A stretch of DNA of 13,600 nt from Balneolales bacterium (GTDB taxonomy: Bacteria; Bacteroidota; Rhodothermia; Balneolales; Natronogracilivirgulaceae), in contig SKNL01000130.1 in assembly GCA_007120555.1 (NCBI GenBank), positions 1-13,600 of the forward strand, read 5' to 3'. Every line of letters starts with the position of its first letter. Positions within the stretch are counted from its first letter, which is position 1. Below the pieces are notes generated by a model. That model was given only the letters and a program-made list of their open reading frames with translations, did not search any database and was not told the origin of the DNA. Made by a program: the position numbers and the translations under genes. This document shows positions 1 through 7,397 of this stretch, piece by piece.

Positions 1-196
1 CATCCATCCCCTTCATGAGGAAGGGGTCATGGAGTTCTGTCAGTGAAGGTCGGAAAAACGTTCGTGCATCGTCAAAGGTATGTATTCTCCGGATGGCAAG
101 GAGCCGCGCGACAGACCGGGGGATACTAAGCTCCTCCTGCAATCTGGGTACAGTCTCCTCATGATCCGGATGGATGAAGTTCCATCGGAAAGACAT
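1..196 (-). CDS. recJ: Single-stranded-DNA-specific exonuclease RecJ, N-terminal fragment (cut by window edge)
   Basis: Reading the minus strand from the ATG at 196-194 gives 65 codons without a stop, running off the left edge. The product starts MSFRWNFIHP. Residues 48-65 contain FRPSLTELHDPFLMKGMD, which matches the conserved RecJ N-terminal segment (Ff.Ps...lhdPflmkdMd), and the preceding SIPRSVARLLAIRRI fits the usual 'ip...a.lL..Rgi' helix. RecJ degrades single-stranded DNA 5' to 3' in recombination and mismatch repair. The catalytic DHH and DHHA1 domains lie outside the window, so activity cannot be judged. The gene is divergent from the methyltransferase gene, with 237 bp between the two starts. 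No Shine-Dalgarno is visible upstream of the ATG. Assignment rests on family knowledge of the N-terminus and is strong despite the short fragment. Confidence 0.9.
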   Translation of the reverse strand, partial: MSFRWNFIHPDHEETVPRLQEELSIPRSVARLLAIRRIHTFDDARTFFRPSLTELHDPFLMKGMD

Positions 197-433
197 AGTA
201 GTAAGTATGTTGTTTTTTTTATCATGAAGAGGCTTGTGGCGGTCAGGCCGTCAAACCAGCGAGGGTATATCAACCCATTAACCAATCTACGAAAAAGAAT
301 ACTGTCTTGGTATGCCGGGCAAGGATTGGCACCAAAATAATCTGTAGGTCCCGGCTTAACTCACCGTACTGCCGGTCCCCAAAAAAGTGTATATTGAAGT
401 GCTGATTGTGTTACCATTTGAACAGGTTTTTTC
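197..433. promoter_or_regulatory. Divergent intergenic region between recJ and the methyltransferase gene
   Basis: This 237-bp region separates two divergent starts and should contain promoters for both. On the plus strand TACCATTTG (412-420) lies 13 bp before the methyltransferase ATG, with a TTG at 394-396. This loosely resembles the Bacteroidota promoter (TTTG at -33, TAnnTTTG at -7) but has one extra base in the -7 element. No Shine-Dalgarno precedes the methyltransferase start. Two GGTCCC copies (357-362 and 384-389) are present. The ORFs that can be drawn through this region do not look like proteins. Confidence 0.3.
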
Positions 434-1588
434 ATGTCGCTGATTTCATCACCGGTTATTCCGCTTTTTGCAAAAACGCTCATGGGGCTTGAGGAGGTGC
501 TGGCTGAGGAATTGAGACAGCTGGGCGCGGGTGATGTCTATATTGGAAGGCGGGGCGTGGCATGCGTGGCAGACCAGGAGACATTCTACAAAATCCTGAT
601 TCACTCCCGTATGGCGATCCGTGTTCTGGTGCGGCTGGCCGAGCATACCGTCAGCAACGAAAAGGAACTTTACGACTGGGTGAAGACCCTGGCCTGGGAG
701 GATTACCTGTCGGTGAAAAACACCCTTGCCGTGGATGTGGTCTCATTCCATCAGGAGATGAACCACACGGTTTTCCTGGCTCAGAAGACCAAGGATGCGA
801 TAGTGGACCGTTTTCGCGAGCTGTACGAGATACGTCCGAGTGTCAGCCCGAAGGATCCGGATGTCCGCATAAACCTGCACATATCCAGAGACGGCGCGTC
901 GCATATCGCGCTGGATGCCTCCGGCAGGTCCATGAACCAGCGCGGATACCGGCAGCGGACGGGCAAGGCGGTCATAAACGAGGTGCTGGCGGCCGGACTC
1001 ATATCCCTCAGCCTCTGGGATCCGGAAACGCCTTTTGTGGATCCGATGTGCGGATCCGGCACCTTCGTTATTGAAGCGGCCATGATCGCCAAAAAAAGGG
1101 CGCCGGCCCTTCTCAACGATACGTTTGGAATCAAACGCTGGCCCAATTTCCGCGAAACGCTCTGGCAGCGGCTCATTCGGGAGGCGGAGCGGGAAGAGCG
1201 CCGGGACGTGAACTGGATCTATGGAAGCGATGAGGATCCGAAAATGATTCTGATAGCCCGTGAAAATATTAAAAAAGCCCGCCTCAGCCGAAATATCACG
1301 CTGTTCAACAAGTCCTTTGACAAGGTCTGGATTCCGGAAGATAAAGGGGTAATCATAACCAATCCGCCCTATGGCGAGCATATCGGCGAGCGCAGGGAGC
1401 TCAGAAAAATGTACGAGGAGCTCGGCAGGGTGCTGAAGTATAAAGCAGTGGGCTACAAGGCCTATTTCATAACCCCGGACCGGGAATTCAAAAAAACCAT
1501 GCCGATGAAACCGGGTAAGATTTTCAACGTTTTGAACGGATCCATCCCGTGTGAATATATCTCCTATACCATCGGTCCGAAAAAGTAA
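434..1588 (+). CDS. THUMP-domain class I SAM-dependent 23S rRNA (guanine-N2) methyltransferase, RlmL/YpsC type
   Basis: Protein of 384 residues in the COG0116 family. The N-terminus (about 1-165) is the ferredoxin-like plus THUMP RNA-binding module. RGYR (170-173) is the conserved link into the methyltransferase. The SAM-binding motif I is DPMCGSGT (203-210), the acidic motif II sits in GSDEDP (264-269), and the catalytic NPPYG is at 310-314, typical of N6-adenine/N2-guanine methyltransferases. The length matches single-domain YpsC-like enzymes rather than the two-domain E. coli RlmKL, so the RlmK half is absent. By family, the expected product is m2G in 23S rRNA (position 2445 in E. coli), acting in the cytoplasm during ribosome assembly. 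The target base is inferred. The ATG at 434 opens directly into the conserved region. It is followed by a 186-bp gap before the next gene. Confidence 0.92.
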   Translation: MSLISSPVIPLFAKTLMGLEEVLAEELRQLGAGDVYIGRRGVACVADQETFYKILIHSRMAIRVLVRLAEHTVSNEKELYDWVKTLAWEDYLSVKNTLAVDVVSFHQEMNHTVFLAQKTKDAIVDRFRELYEIRPSVSPKDPDVRINLHISRDGASHIALDASGRSMNQRGYRQRTGKAVINEVLAAGLISLSLWDPETPFVDPMCGSGTFVIEAAMIAKKRAPALLNDTFGIKRWPNFRETLWQRLIREAEREERRDVNWIYGSDEDPKMILIARENIKKARLSRNITLFNKSFDKVWIPEDKGVIITNPPYGEHIGERRELRKMYEELGRVLKYKAVGYKAYFITPDREFKKTMPMKPGKIFNVLNGSIPCEYISYTIGPKK

Positions 1589-1625
1589 GATTTAACTCGA
1601 CTGGAAGCGCTTTTATATGTAATTT

Positions 1626-1697
1626 GATACCGATGGTCAGAGTGACCTTCCACAGGGAGACCGCCGCACCGGTTGCGGCATACGATCAGGCGGTATC
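1626..1697 (+). promoter_or_regulatory. Possible structured leader RNA (three-way junction) upstream of the amino acid dehydrogenase
   Basis: The outer arms GATACCG (1626-1632) and CGGTATC (1691-1697) are perfectly complementary over 7 bp. Between them sit two perfect hairpins: GGTCA-gag-TGACC (1635-1647) and GCCGCA-ccggt-TGCGGC (1663-1679). An alternative pairing, ACCGCC (1660-1665) with GGCGGT (1689-1694), would compete with the outer stem and second hairpin, which is what a switching leader would need. It ends 77 bp before the dehydrogenase ATG at 1775 and is not followed by a T-run, so it does not look like a simple terminator of the methyltransferase gene. I do not recognise a known riboswitch consensus. 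Chance remains possible. Confidence 0.35.
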
Positions 1698-1774
1698 GAA
1701 TTTAAAAAAACTTGTCAAAGGAACGGCCCTTGATTCGGGTCAATAACCATATCACTCTAAAGCTTTTCAACACT

Positions 1775-2929
1775 ATGTCACCAACATTAGCAGAAAAAGA
1801 GCCCAAAACCGGACTTTCCATTTTTGAAAGCATGGAGGAAAACGAGCACGAACAGATTATTGTCTGTTCCGATCCCTCTTCCGGACTCAAAGCTATTATT
1901 GCCATTCACAATACGATTCTCGGTCCGTCACTCGGAGGAGTCCGCATGTGGCCCTATGAGTCCGAGCAGGCCGCACTCAAAGATGTTCTTCGTCTCTCTC
2001 GCGGGATGACATACAAGGCGGCGCTGGCCGGCCTTAATCTGGGCGGTGGCAAGGCCGTAATCATTGGTAATCCCAAAAAGGATAAAAAAGAAGCTATTTT
2101 CCGCGCGTTCGGCCGCTATGTGGAAGGTCTGGCCGGCCGTTACATCACCGCTGAGGATGTTGGCATGTCACTGCAGGACATGGAGTGGATCCGCATGGAG
2201 ACCAAGTATGTCACGGGTATTTCCGTATCTTTGGGCGGCAGCGGTGATCCCTCTCCCGTAACGGCAATGGGTGTTTATATGGGGATGAAGGCAACCGCCA
2301 AAAAGGTGTTTGGTTCTGATTCGCTCGAAAATCGCAAAATCAGCATTCAGGGTGCCGGTAACGTCAGTTCGCACCTGGCCCGTTACCTCCACAAGGAAGG
2401 GGCCAAACTGTATGTCACGGACATTGACGAAGAGAAACTGGACCGTCTCGTGCGCGACACCGGAGCGATTGCCGTAGACCCCGATTCCATCTACGATGTG
2501 GATGTGGATATTTTCAGTCCGAATGCCTTGGGCGGCATTCTGAACAGCGATACCATACCGCGCCTGAAGTGTGCCGCTGTGGCCGGCGGTGCCAACAATC
2601 AGCTGGATGACGAGTCGGTTCATGGTCCAATGCTTATTGAACGCGGAATTCTTTACACCCCGGATTATGTTATCAATGCCGGTGGTGTCATCAATGTTTC
2701 CAATGAACTTGAAGGCTATAACCGCGAATATGCACATGAGCAGGCCACCAGGATCTATGACACCGTAACCCGTATCCTGGAGTATGCCGAAACGCACAAC
2801 GTGCCAACCTACACCGCATCCAACACCATTGCCGAGATGAGGCTGAAGCAGATCGGCCGGATCAAGTCGATTTACGCTTCCCGAAGTCATTTTACCGGAA
2901 GGATGGGTGAGCTGGTGGGCCGCCGGTAG
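1775..2929 (+). CDS. Glu/Leu/Phe/Val dehydrogenase, most like leucine dehydrogenase
   Basis: Catalyses NAD-dependent reversible oxidative deamination of branched-chain L-amino acids to 2-oxoacids and ammonia. Numbering from the ATG at 1775 (384 residues), the catalytic lysines are K81 (GMTYK) and K93 (LNLGGGK) and the catalytic aspartate is D128 (TAEDVG). All three are offset by 13 from K68, K80 and D115 of Bacillus leucine dehydrogenase. The Rossmann dinucleotide motif GAGNVSS is at 193-199. The sequence IHNTILGPSLGGVRMW and the short length fit leucine rather than glutamate dehydrogenases. An upstream in-frame TTG (1712) would add 21 poorly conserved residues. I prefer the ATG, which gives a length near the usual 360-380. 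hslO follows 30 bp downstream on the same strand and may be co-transcribed. Exact substrate (Leu, Val or Phe) is inferred. Confidence 0.92.
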   Translation: MSPTLAEKEPKTGLSIFESMEENEHEQIIVCSDPSSGLKAIIAIHNTILGPSLGGVRMWPYESEQAALKDVLRLSRGMTYKAALAGLNLGGGKAVIIGNPKKDKKEAIFRAFGRYVEGLAGRYITAEDVGMSLQDMEWIRMETKYVTGISVSLGGSGDPSPVTAMGVYMGMKATAKKVFGSDSLENRKISIQGAGNVSSHLARYLHKEGAKLYVTDIDEEKLDRLVRDTGAIAVDPDSIYDVDVDIFSPNALGGILNSDTIPRLKCAAVAGGANNQLDDESVHGPMLIERGILYTPDYVINAGGVINVSNELEGYNREYAHEQATRIYDTVTRILEYAETHNVPTYTASNTIAEMRLKQIGRIKSIYASRSHFTGRMGELVGRR

Positions 2930-2959
2930 CGGCCCGGTGTGCAGGCGGATTTGTTATTT

Positions 2960-3856
2960 ATGAAAAAATCGGAGTTTCTCAGGCGTGACCGCCTGTTGCG
3001 GGCTATTGGCAAAAACGGCCATTTTCGTATATCTGTAATCAAAACAACAGAGATCGTCCGCACAGCCCGTGAGAAGCATGGGTTGTCGCTGCTCACAAGC
3101 GTGCTATTGGGACGGGCCCTGACGGGGGCATTGTTGCTGGCATCGAACCTGAAGGGAGAGGAGCGTATTCAGCTCAGGATGGAAGGCAACGGTCCTGTGG
3201 GTGTTGTAAACGCTGAAGCCGCCAGCAACGGCGAAGTGCGGGGATATGTCACACGTCCAAAGGCCGAACTGGACTTCCGGGAGAAGAGCTCTCTGGGTGA
3301 TGGCATTGGCGTGGGCCTGCTGACCGTGACAAAGTCTCTCTACAACCGTTCCCGACCGGTGAGTGGTACGGTCGCCCTGGTTCGTGGAAATGTGAACGAG
3401 GACATTGCGCATTATCTGCTGCAGTCGGAGCAGATCCCATCTGCGGTATCGATGGATGTGGCTGTGGATGTAACAGGAGGGATTTCTGAAGCCGGAGGGG
3501 TACTGGTGCAGGCCATGCCCGGGGCTTCCAAAGATGAAATAGCCCGGCTGGAAGAGAACATCCGCAATATGCCGGTGATTGGAAATCAGCTGGCAGGAGG
3601 ATATCTGGAAGATATTCTTGCTAAAGTATCTAAAGGTATTGATGTCAAAGAGCTTGCGCGTTATCCCGTAGACTTTTTCTGTCGATGTTCCAAAGACAGG
3701 TTCAGGCGCTCCCTGGCGCTGCTTGATCCGGATGAGCTGTTGGCGATGGAGGGGGAGGCCGAAGAGCTGGTTTGCCACTACTGCAACAGCAGGTATATTT
3801 TCAGCCGGAAGGAATTGGATGCTATTGCTCAGAAAGCAAAGATTCGGCAGAACTGA
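2960..3856 (+). CDS. hslO: Hsp33 redox-regulated molecular chaperone
   Basis: Cytoplasmic holdase chaperone activated by oxidation. In reducing conditions its C-terminal cysteines bind zinc; oxidants release the zinc and expose the client-binding surface. From the ATG at 2960 the protein has 298 residues, a normal length. The zinc ligands form the classical CxC plus CxxC pair at C241/C243 (FFCRC) and C272/C275 (VCHYC). The N-terminal dimerisation domain shows the family pattern LLGRALTGALLLASNLKGEER, RGYVTRP and LTVTKSL. An in-frame GTG at 2939 would add only seven residues and lies close behind the upstream stop, so the ATG is preferred, although neither has a Shine-Dalgarno. The last 35 bp overlap the 3' end of the convergent amidohydrolase gene. 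Confidence 0.95.
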   Translation: MKKSEFLRRDRLLRAIGKNGHFRISVIKTTEIVRTAREKHGLSLLTSVLLGRALTGALLLASNLKGEERIQLRMEGNGPVGVVNAEAASNGEVRGYVTRPKAELDFREKSSLGDGIGVGLLTVTKSLYNRSRPVSGTVALVRGNVNEDIAHYLLQSEQIPSAVSMDVAVDVTGGISEAGGVLVQAMPGASKDEIARLEENIRNMPVIGNQLAGGYLEDILAKVSKGIDVKELARYPVDFFCRCSKDRFRRSLALLDPDELLAMEGEAEELVCHYCNSRYIFSRKELDAIAQKAKIRQN

Positions 3857-5063
3857 GCGATGGTTTCAGATGCAGGACGCGGTCACGCTGATGCCGGATG
3901 AGGGCGTAGGCCATCAGCGCGCTTGTGGGTGCGATCACGCGCTCGTCCACATCAAAAGAGGAATGGTGCAGCGGGTATGAGGTTTCCGGGCCATGCGCGG
4001 TGCCGACGCGCATGAAGAGGCCGGGGAAGCGCTGTGTATAGTATGCAAAATCTTCCGCTCCGATACTTTGCTCCCTGTCCAGGAATTTATCGTCACCCAG
4101 TTGGGCGCTGATGAGTTTTCTCATGAAGCGATAGAGCTGATAGTTATTGATCACGGACGGGGATCCGCCGCCCAGGCGGATGCGCGCATCCACCCCGTTA
4201 AGCCTGCCTATTTGGCGGGTAATGTCCGTCATGTATTCCCGCAGTTGCTGGCGCAGCTGTTCGTTCATGGTGCGGAGGGTCCCGCCGAAGGAGACGTGGT
4301 GGGGAATCACATTGAGTGCTTCACCGGCATGGAATGTGCAGATTGAGATGACGGCGGGTTTGCGCACATCTGTCACCCGCCCGATCATCTGGTAGAAGTG
4401 CTGCATGATCTGGTTCGCGATCCATATGGTGTCTTTGCCTTCGTAGGGCCGCGCTGAATGGGATGTGGAGGGGGCATCAACGGTCACTTCGAACGTGTCG
4501 AAAGAGCCGGTTTCAGCTCCGGGCCGGGAACTGAAGCAACCGGAGGGAATCGTCGGATCGCAGTGGATGCCGTAGATGGCCTCGATATCGTCCAGGATGC
4601 CATCGTCGAGGATCATGGGAGCTCCGCTTGGCGTGACCTCTTCGGCAGGCTGCCAGAAAACGCGAACGGTTCCGTGAAGTTCATGGCGATGTCTGTGGAG
4701 CAGCCGGGCTACCCCGTAGGCGATGGTGCTGTGGACGTCATGTCCGCAGAGATGTCCGAAGCCGGTTCGTTTTGAGGTGTAGGGTTTCTCTTTTCTGTCC
4801 TGGATGGGAAGGGCATCCATATCCGCCCGGTAGGCGATGAGCGGTCCGTCGTATTCTCCCTCAATATCCAAATAGAAACCGGTGCCGGCCGTATCGGCAG
4901 GCACCGGCAGGTTGTTCTCGCCGACGCGATCCCGCAGTGTTTCCGAGGTCTTGTATTCCGACCAGCCGGTCTCGGGATGCTGGTGCAGGGTGCGCCTGAG
5001 GTGGATCAGATCGTCCTCAAGGGCAAATGCGTGCAGTCTCAGATGTTTGTGCAGGTCATCCAT
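3822..5063 (-). CDS. M20-family amidohydrolase (N-acyl-amino acid / IAA-amino acid hydrolase-like metallopeptidase)
   Basis: Protein of 413 residues in the M20D amidohydrolase group, expected to hydrolyse N-acylated or peptide-like amides with a dinuclear metal centre. Visible ligands are C106 and H108 (LCGHD), E141 and E142 (PAEE), H167 (YGIHCDP) and H366 (LHHSSFDVDE). RADMDALP (79-86) is the conserved first-domain motif, and IGAEDFAYY (334-342) is typical of the family. The dimerisation-domain histidine sits in STSHSARP (199-206) rather than the commoner GGHxAxP, pointing to a subfamily. There is no signal peptide, so it is cytoplasmic. The start ATG lies 6 bp after the stop of the Fe-S carrier gene, so the two are probably one operon. 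Natural substrate cannot be deduced. The 3' end overlaps hslO tail to tail by 35 bp. Confidence 0.9.
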   Translation of the reverse strand: MDDLHKHLRLHAFALEDDLIHLRRTLHQHPETGWSEYKTSETLRDRVGENNLPVPADTAGTGFYLDIEGEYDGPLIAYRADMDALPIQDRKEKPYTSKRTGFGHLCGHDVHSTIAYGVARLLHRHRHELHGTVRVFWQPAEEVTPSGAPMILDDGILDDIEAIYGIHCDPTIPSGCFSSRPGAETGSFDTFEVTVDAPSTSHSARPYEGKDTIWIANQIMQHFYQMIGRVTDVRKPAVISICTFHAGEALNVIPHHVSFGGTLRTMNEQLRQQLREYMTDITRQIGRLNGVDARIRLGGGSPSVINNYQLYRFMRKLISAQLGDDKFLDREQSIGAEDFAYYTQRFPGLFMRVGTAHGPETSYPLHHSSFDVDERVIAPTSALMAYALIRHQRDRVLHLKPSLSSAESLLSEQ

Positions 5064-5069
5064 ACGTTG

Positions 5070-5438
5070 TCAGGCGCTGAAAGAGGTGCCGCAACCGCAG
5101 GTGCTGGTGGCATTGGGGTTATTGAAAACGAACCCCCTGGCATCAAGTCCGTCGTGGAAGTCGACGGAGATGCCGCTCAGATAGAGAATGTGGCGTTTGT
5201 CAACGATTACATCCACACCCCGGGTAGTATAGTACTCGTCATTGTCCGTGCGCCCGTCAAATCCGAGCGAATAACTGAGGCCCGAGCATCCGCCACCCTT
5301 AACGGCGATACGCAGAATGTGATCGGAGGGTATCTTTTCTTCTTCGATAATTTTTTTTACCTGCCGGGCAGCCCTCTCGGTGAGTGAGACGGGTATTTCC
5401 GTCTCCGTGGGCGAGCTGCTGCCATTTGTAACTTCCAT
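5070..5438 (-). CDS. A-type iron-sulfur cluster carrier (IscA/SufA/ErpA/HesB family)
   Basis: Small protein of 122 residues with the three invariant cluster-binding cysteines: C51 in GGGCSGLSY, and C114 and C116 in the C-terminal CGCG. Family members accept Fe-S clusters from Isc or Suf scaffolds and pass them to apo-enzymes in the cytoplasm. LipA, encoded about 3 kb upstream on the same strand, is a typical client. The first 15 or so residues are a variable polar tail before the conserved VSLTERAARQVKKI start of the domain. The paralogue (IscA, SufA or ErpA) cannot be separated on sequence alone, and no isc or suf genes are in view. The gene heads a tight pair with the amidohydrolase and is preceded by a 207-bp leader region containing a long hairpin. 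Confidence 0.93.
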   Translation of the reverse strand: MEVTNGSSSPTETEIPVSLTERAARQVKKIIEEEKIPSDHILRIAVKGGGCSGLSYSLGFDGRTDNDEYYTTRGVDVIVDKRHILYLSGISVDFHDGLDARGFVFNNPNATSTCGCGTSFSA

Positions 5439-5502
5439 ATGGTTGTATAAGTCTCTGGTTTTCTGTGTTTGCAGTGAAAATGGTCTATAAAGATATAATG
5501 TT

Positions 5503-5545
5503 ATGCAACCATCCGGAAGTTCCCCTGTTCGGATATCTGTTGCAT
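5503..5545 (-). repeat. Imperfect long hairpin in the leader of the Fe-S carrier gene
   Basis: ATGCAAC (5503-5509) pairs perfectly with GTTGCAT (5539-5545). Inside it ATCCGGA (5511-5517) pairs with TTCGGAT (5528-5534) with one G-T wobble, around a 10-nt loop. On the minus strand it lies about 100 nt after the stop of the AlbA_2 gene and 65 nt before the Fe-S carrier ATG. The A/T-rich stretch that follows is not a clean U-tract. It may be a weak terminator of the upstream gene or part of a regulatory leader or operator. Confidence 0.4.
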
Positions 5546-5645
5546 CTGTGATGACGTGTGATGGCGTCTGTCCATGCTGTCATTCACGGGCATTCACGAG
5601 GGTTGAGTCCGGGCCGAAAATGCGAGCCATAGTGCCGGATGCGGC

Positions 5646-6308
5646 TCAGGTTGACAGTGTGAACACGTTGCCCTGATTTTTTTTATTCAGTTTGAGGATA
5701 CCCAGTGTGGTCAGGTTTACCAGTATCCTGGATGCTTTTTTCCGGTTGATATCTGCCAGGCTTGAATACTGATCTACGGTGATATTGGGATATTCGTTCA
5801 GATAGCGGAAAAGTTTTTGTTCGTGGAGACCATACTGGAATGTAATTCCTTTTTCTGAGGCCTGAGCCCGCATGACGGCGGCCATTTCATCGCTGGCGCG
5901 TACGCTCTGGTCCTCTACCCGGACATAGATGGCATTGCCCTGCCCGTTGCGCACCGAAACCGGTTTGTTTTCCGACTCTTCAATATAGACCAGCAGGACT
6001 TCCCTGCTGTAGTAGGGGATCACTTCCATTTTGTACAAGAGGGCGGGGGTGCAGAGATCGTGTGCGGCCTGCTCAAGGTAGAAATCCTGTTCGTGATAAC
6101 TTTCCACGCCGGTTATCGTGTGGTCGTCATCCACACCGACAATCAGGTGTCCGCCATGCGTATTGGCAAAAGCGGCGATTTCACGGGCAATTTTTTCAGG
6201 GGACGAGATGGCTCTTTTGAATTCGAGCATGAGCCCTTCACCGGATCGGATCAGATTTTTCAGGTCCCGCAAGCTCATGGAGTTGTGTATGGGGGCTTGC
6301 TGATACAT
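5646..6308 (-). CDS. AlbA_2 (Schlafen-like) domain protein with C-terminal winged helix
   Basis: Protein of 220 residues. Residues about 15-130 match the AlbA_2 (Schlafen AlbA_2, PF04326) pattern: GEGLMLEFKRA (23-33), then IAREIAAFANTHGGHLIVGVDDD (40-62), then the closing IYVRVEDQSVRAS (127-139). The last 60 residues (about 160-217) look like a winged helix-turn-helix ending in a basic wing (LKLNKKNQG, 205-213). Such proteins are usually annotated as putative transcriptional regulators or ATP-binding proteins. The biochemical role of the standalone bacterial form is uncertain. A start at M11 (6278) is also possible because conservation begins there. Neighbours are gpsA 81 bp upstream and the Fe-S carrier gene 207 bp downstream; the context gives no specific function. 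Confidence 0.8.
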   Translation of the reverse strand: MYQQAPIHNSMSLRDLKNLIRSGEGLMLEFKRAISSPEKIAREIAAFANTHGGHLIVGVDDDHTITGVESYHEQDFYLEQAAHDLCTPALLYKMEVIPYYSREVLLVYIEESENKPVSVRNGQGNAIYVRVEDQSVRASDEMAAVMRAQASEKGITFQYGLHEQKLFRYLNEYPNITVDQYSSLADINRKKASRILVNLTTLGILKLNKKNQGNVFTLST

Positions 6309-6389
6309 AATACAGAAATCTGATTATGGCTGTTGTAGAACGAGATCAAAATCAAAGGCCTAACGAAACAGAAACAGAAACCGGTATAC

Positions 6390-7397
6390 TTAAAAGATAA
6401 ACTCCTCTTTTGGATCCCGGGTCATAAGCTGATGAACGGCCTCCCGGGGTGGAAGATCCTCAAAAAGCACCTGGTAGACTTTCTCCGTAATGGGCATGTT
6501 GACATTAAGTGATTTTGCCCAGGTATAAACGGACCGGGTCGTTTTTACACCTTCGGCGACCATGTTCATTGAGCTTATGATGTCCTTCAGTTTTTCACCT
6601 TGCCCGATCCGGAATCCGACGTTGCGGTTTCGGCTATGGCGGCTGGTGCATGTCACGATAAGGTCGCCAACACCGGTCAGGCCGGCGAACGTTTCCTGTG
6701 ATGCACCGAGACGCATGCCCAGCCGGCGCATTTCGGCGAGTCCCCGGGTGATGAGGGCTGCCTTGGCATTGTCGCCAAGATCTGCGCCGTCTCCGATCCC
6801 GGCGGCAATGGCCATGATGTTTTTAACGGCACCGGAAACTTCCACTCCGATTATGTCCCTGTTGACATAGACCCGGAAATGAGGGGTCATGAATGCTTTC
6901 TGGATGATCAGTGCCGTTTGTTTGGAGTTGGAGGATGATACTACCGTAGTCGGCATGTGTCTGCTCACCTCCTCTGCGTGGCTTGGTCCTGAAAGCACTC
7001 CGATGTAATCGTCGCTGACTACATCGGAAAGTACCTCCGAGAGCACCTGGCTCATGGTCAAAAAGGTATCCATCTCAATACCTTTGGCGACGGTTACGAT
7101 ACGTTCGGTTCCTTTGAGAAGGGGCTTTGTCTCAGCGGCCATGCTGCGGATAGCGTGAGATGGTGTTGCGAATACAACGATCTCGGCATCCTTGAGGGCG
7201 TCTGCGAGGCTGGTCCATGCGGTCACGTTATCGGGCAGTCGGACATCCGGCAGGTAGACGCCGTTTTTATTGTGCCTGTTGATGTTTTCAACGATTTCCG
7301 GCTCTCTGGCCCATAAGCGTACCGGATGTCCTTTTTCTGCGACGACCACAGAGAGTGCGGTTCCCCAGCTTCCGGCACCGATGATACTGATATTCAC
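6390..7397 (-). CDS. gpsA: NAD(P)H-dependent glycerol-3-phosphate dehydrogenase
   Basis: Reduces dihydroxyacetone phosphate to sn-glycerol-3-phosphate, the backbone for phospholipid synthesis. The 335 residues match the family length. The N-terminal Rossmann fold carries GAGSWG (7-12). AKGIE (104-108), LSGPSHAEEV (135-144), catalytic K192 in SGAVKNIMAIAAG (188-200) and TGVGDLIVTCTS (241-252) are all standard GpsA motifs. The start is a GTG at 7397-7395 that overlaps the plsY stop as GTGA. This fixes the start, since the glycine motif must begin at residue 7, and implies translational coupling. GpsA supplies the direct substrate of PlsY, so the pair is a functional operon. Confidence 0.97.
   Translation of the reverse strand: MNISIIGAGSWGTALSVVVAEKGHPVRLWAREPEIVENINRHNKNGVYLPDVRLPDNVTAWTSLADALKDAEIVVFATPSHAIRSMAAETKPLLKGTERIVTVAKGIEMDTFLTMSQVLSEVLSDVVSDDYIGVLSGPSHAEEVSRHMPTTVVSSSNSKQTALIIQKAFMTPHFRVYVNRDIIGVEVSGAVKNIMAIAAGIGDGADLGDNAKAALITRGLAEMRRLGMRLGASQETFAGLTGVGDLIVTCTSRHSRNRNVGFRIGQGEKLKDIISSMNMVAEGVKTTRSVYTWAKSLNVNMPITEKVYQVLFEDLPPREAVHQLMTRDPKEEFIF

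Noticed and set aside
40..285. 81-residue minus-strand ORF over the recJ start
   Set aside because: It is a different frame from recJ. The recJ frame (ATG at 196) matches a conserved family, while this one resembles nothing.
80..340. 86-residue plus-strand ORF at the left end
   Set aside because: It is antisense to recJ and runs into the intergenic region, with no family features.
743..1381. 212-residue ORF antisense to the methyltransferase gene
   Set aside because: Shadow of a well-supported gene. Its composition looks like random back-translation.
1626..1697. tRNA gene suggested by a 7-bp outer stem and 72-nt span
   Set aside because: There is no T-loop (GTTCRA), no proper anticodon arm and no CCA end. 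The internal stems do not fit a cloverleaf.
1712..1774. Upstream TTG start for the leucine dehydrogenase
   Set aside because: The extra 21 residues fall outside the normal family length, and a good ATG exists at 1775.
2168..2890. 240-residue ORF antisense to the leucine dehydrogenase gene
   Set aside because: Shadow ORF. The plus-strand gene has all catalytic residues.
5580..5630. 16-codon minus-strand ORF in the leader of the Fe-S carrier gene
   Set aside because: Too short, with no Shine-Dalgarno and no regulatory codon run. Nothing supports a leader peptide.
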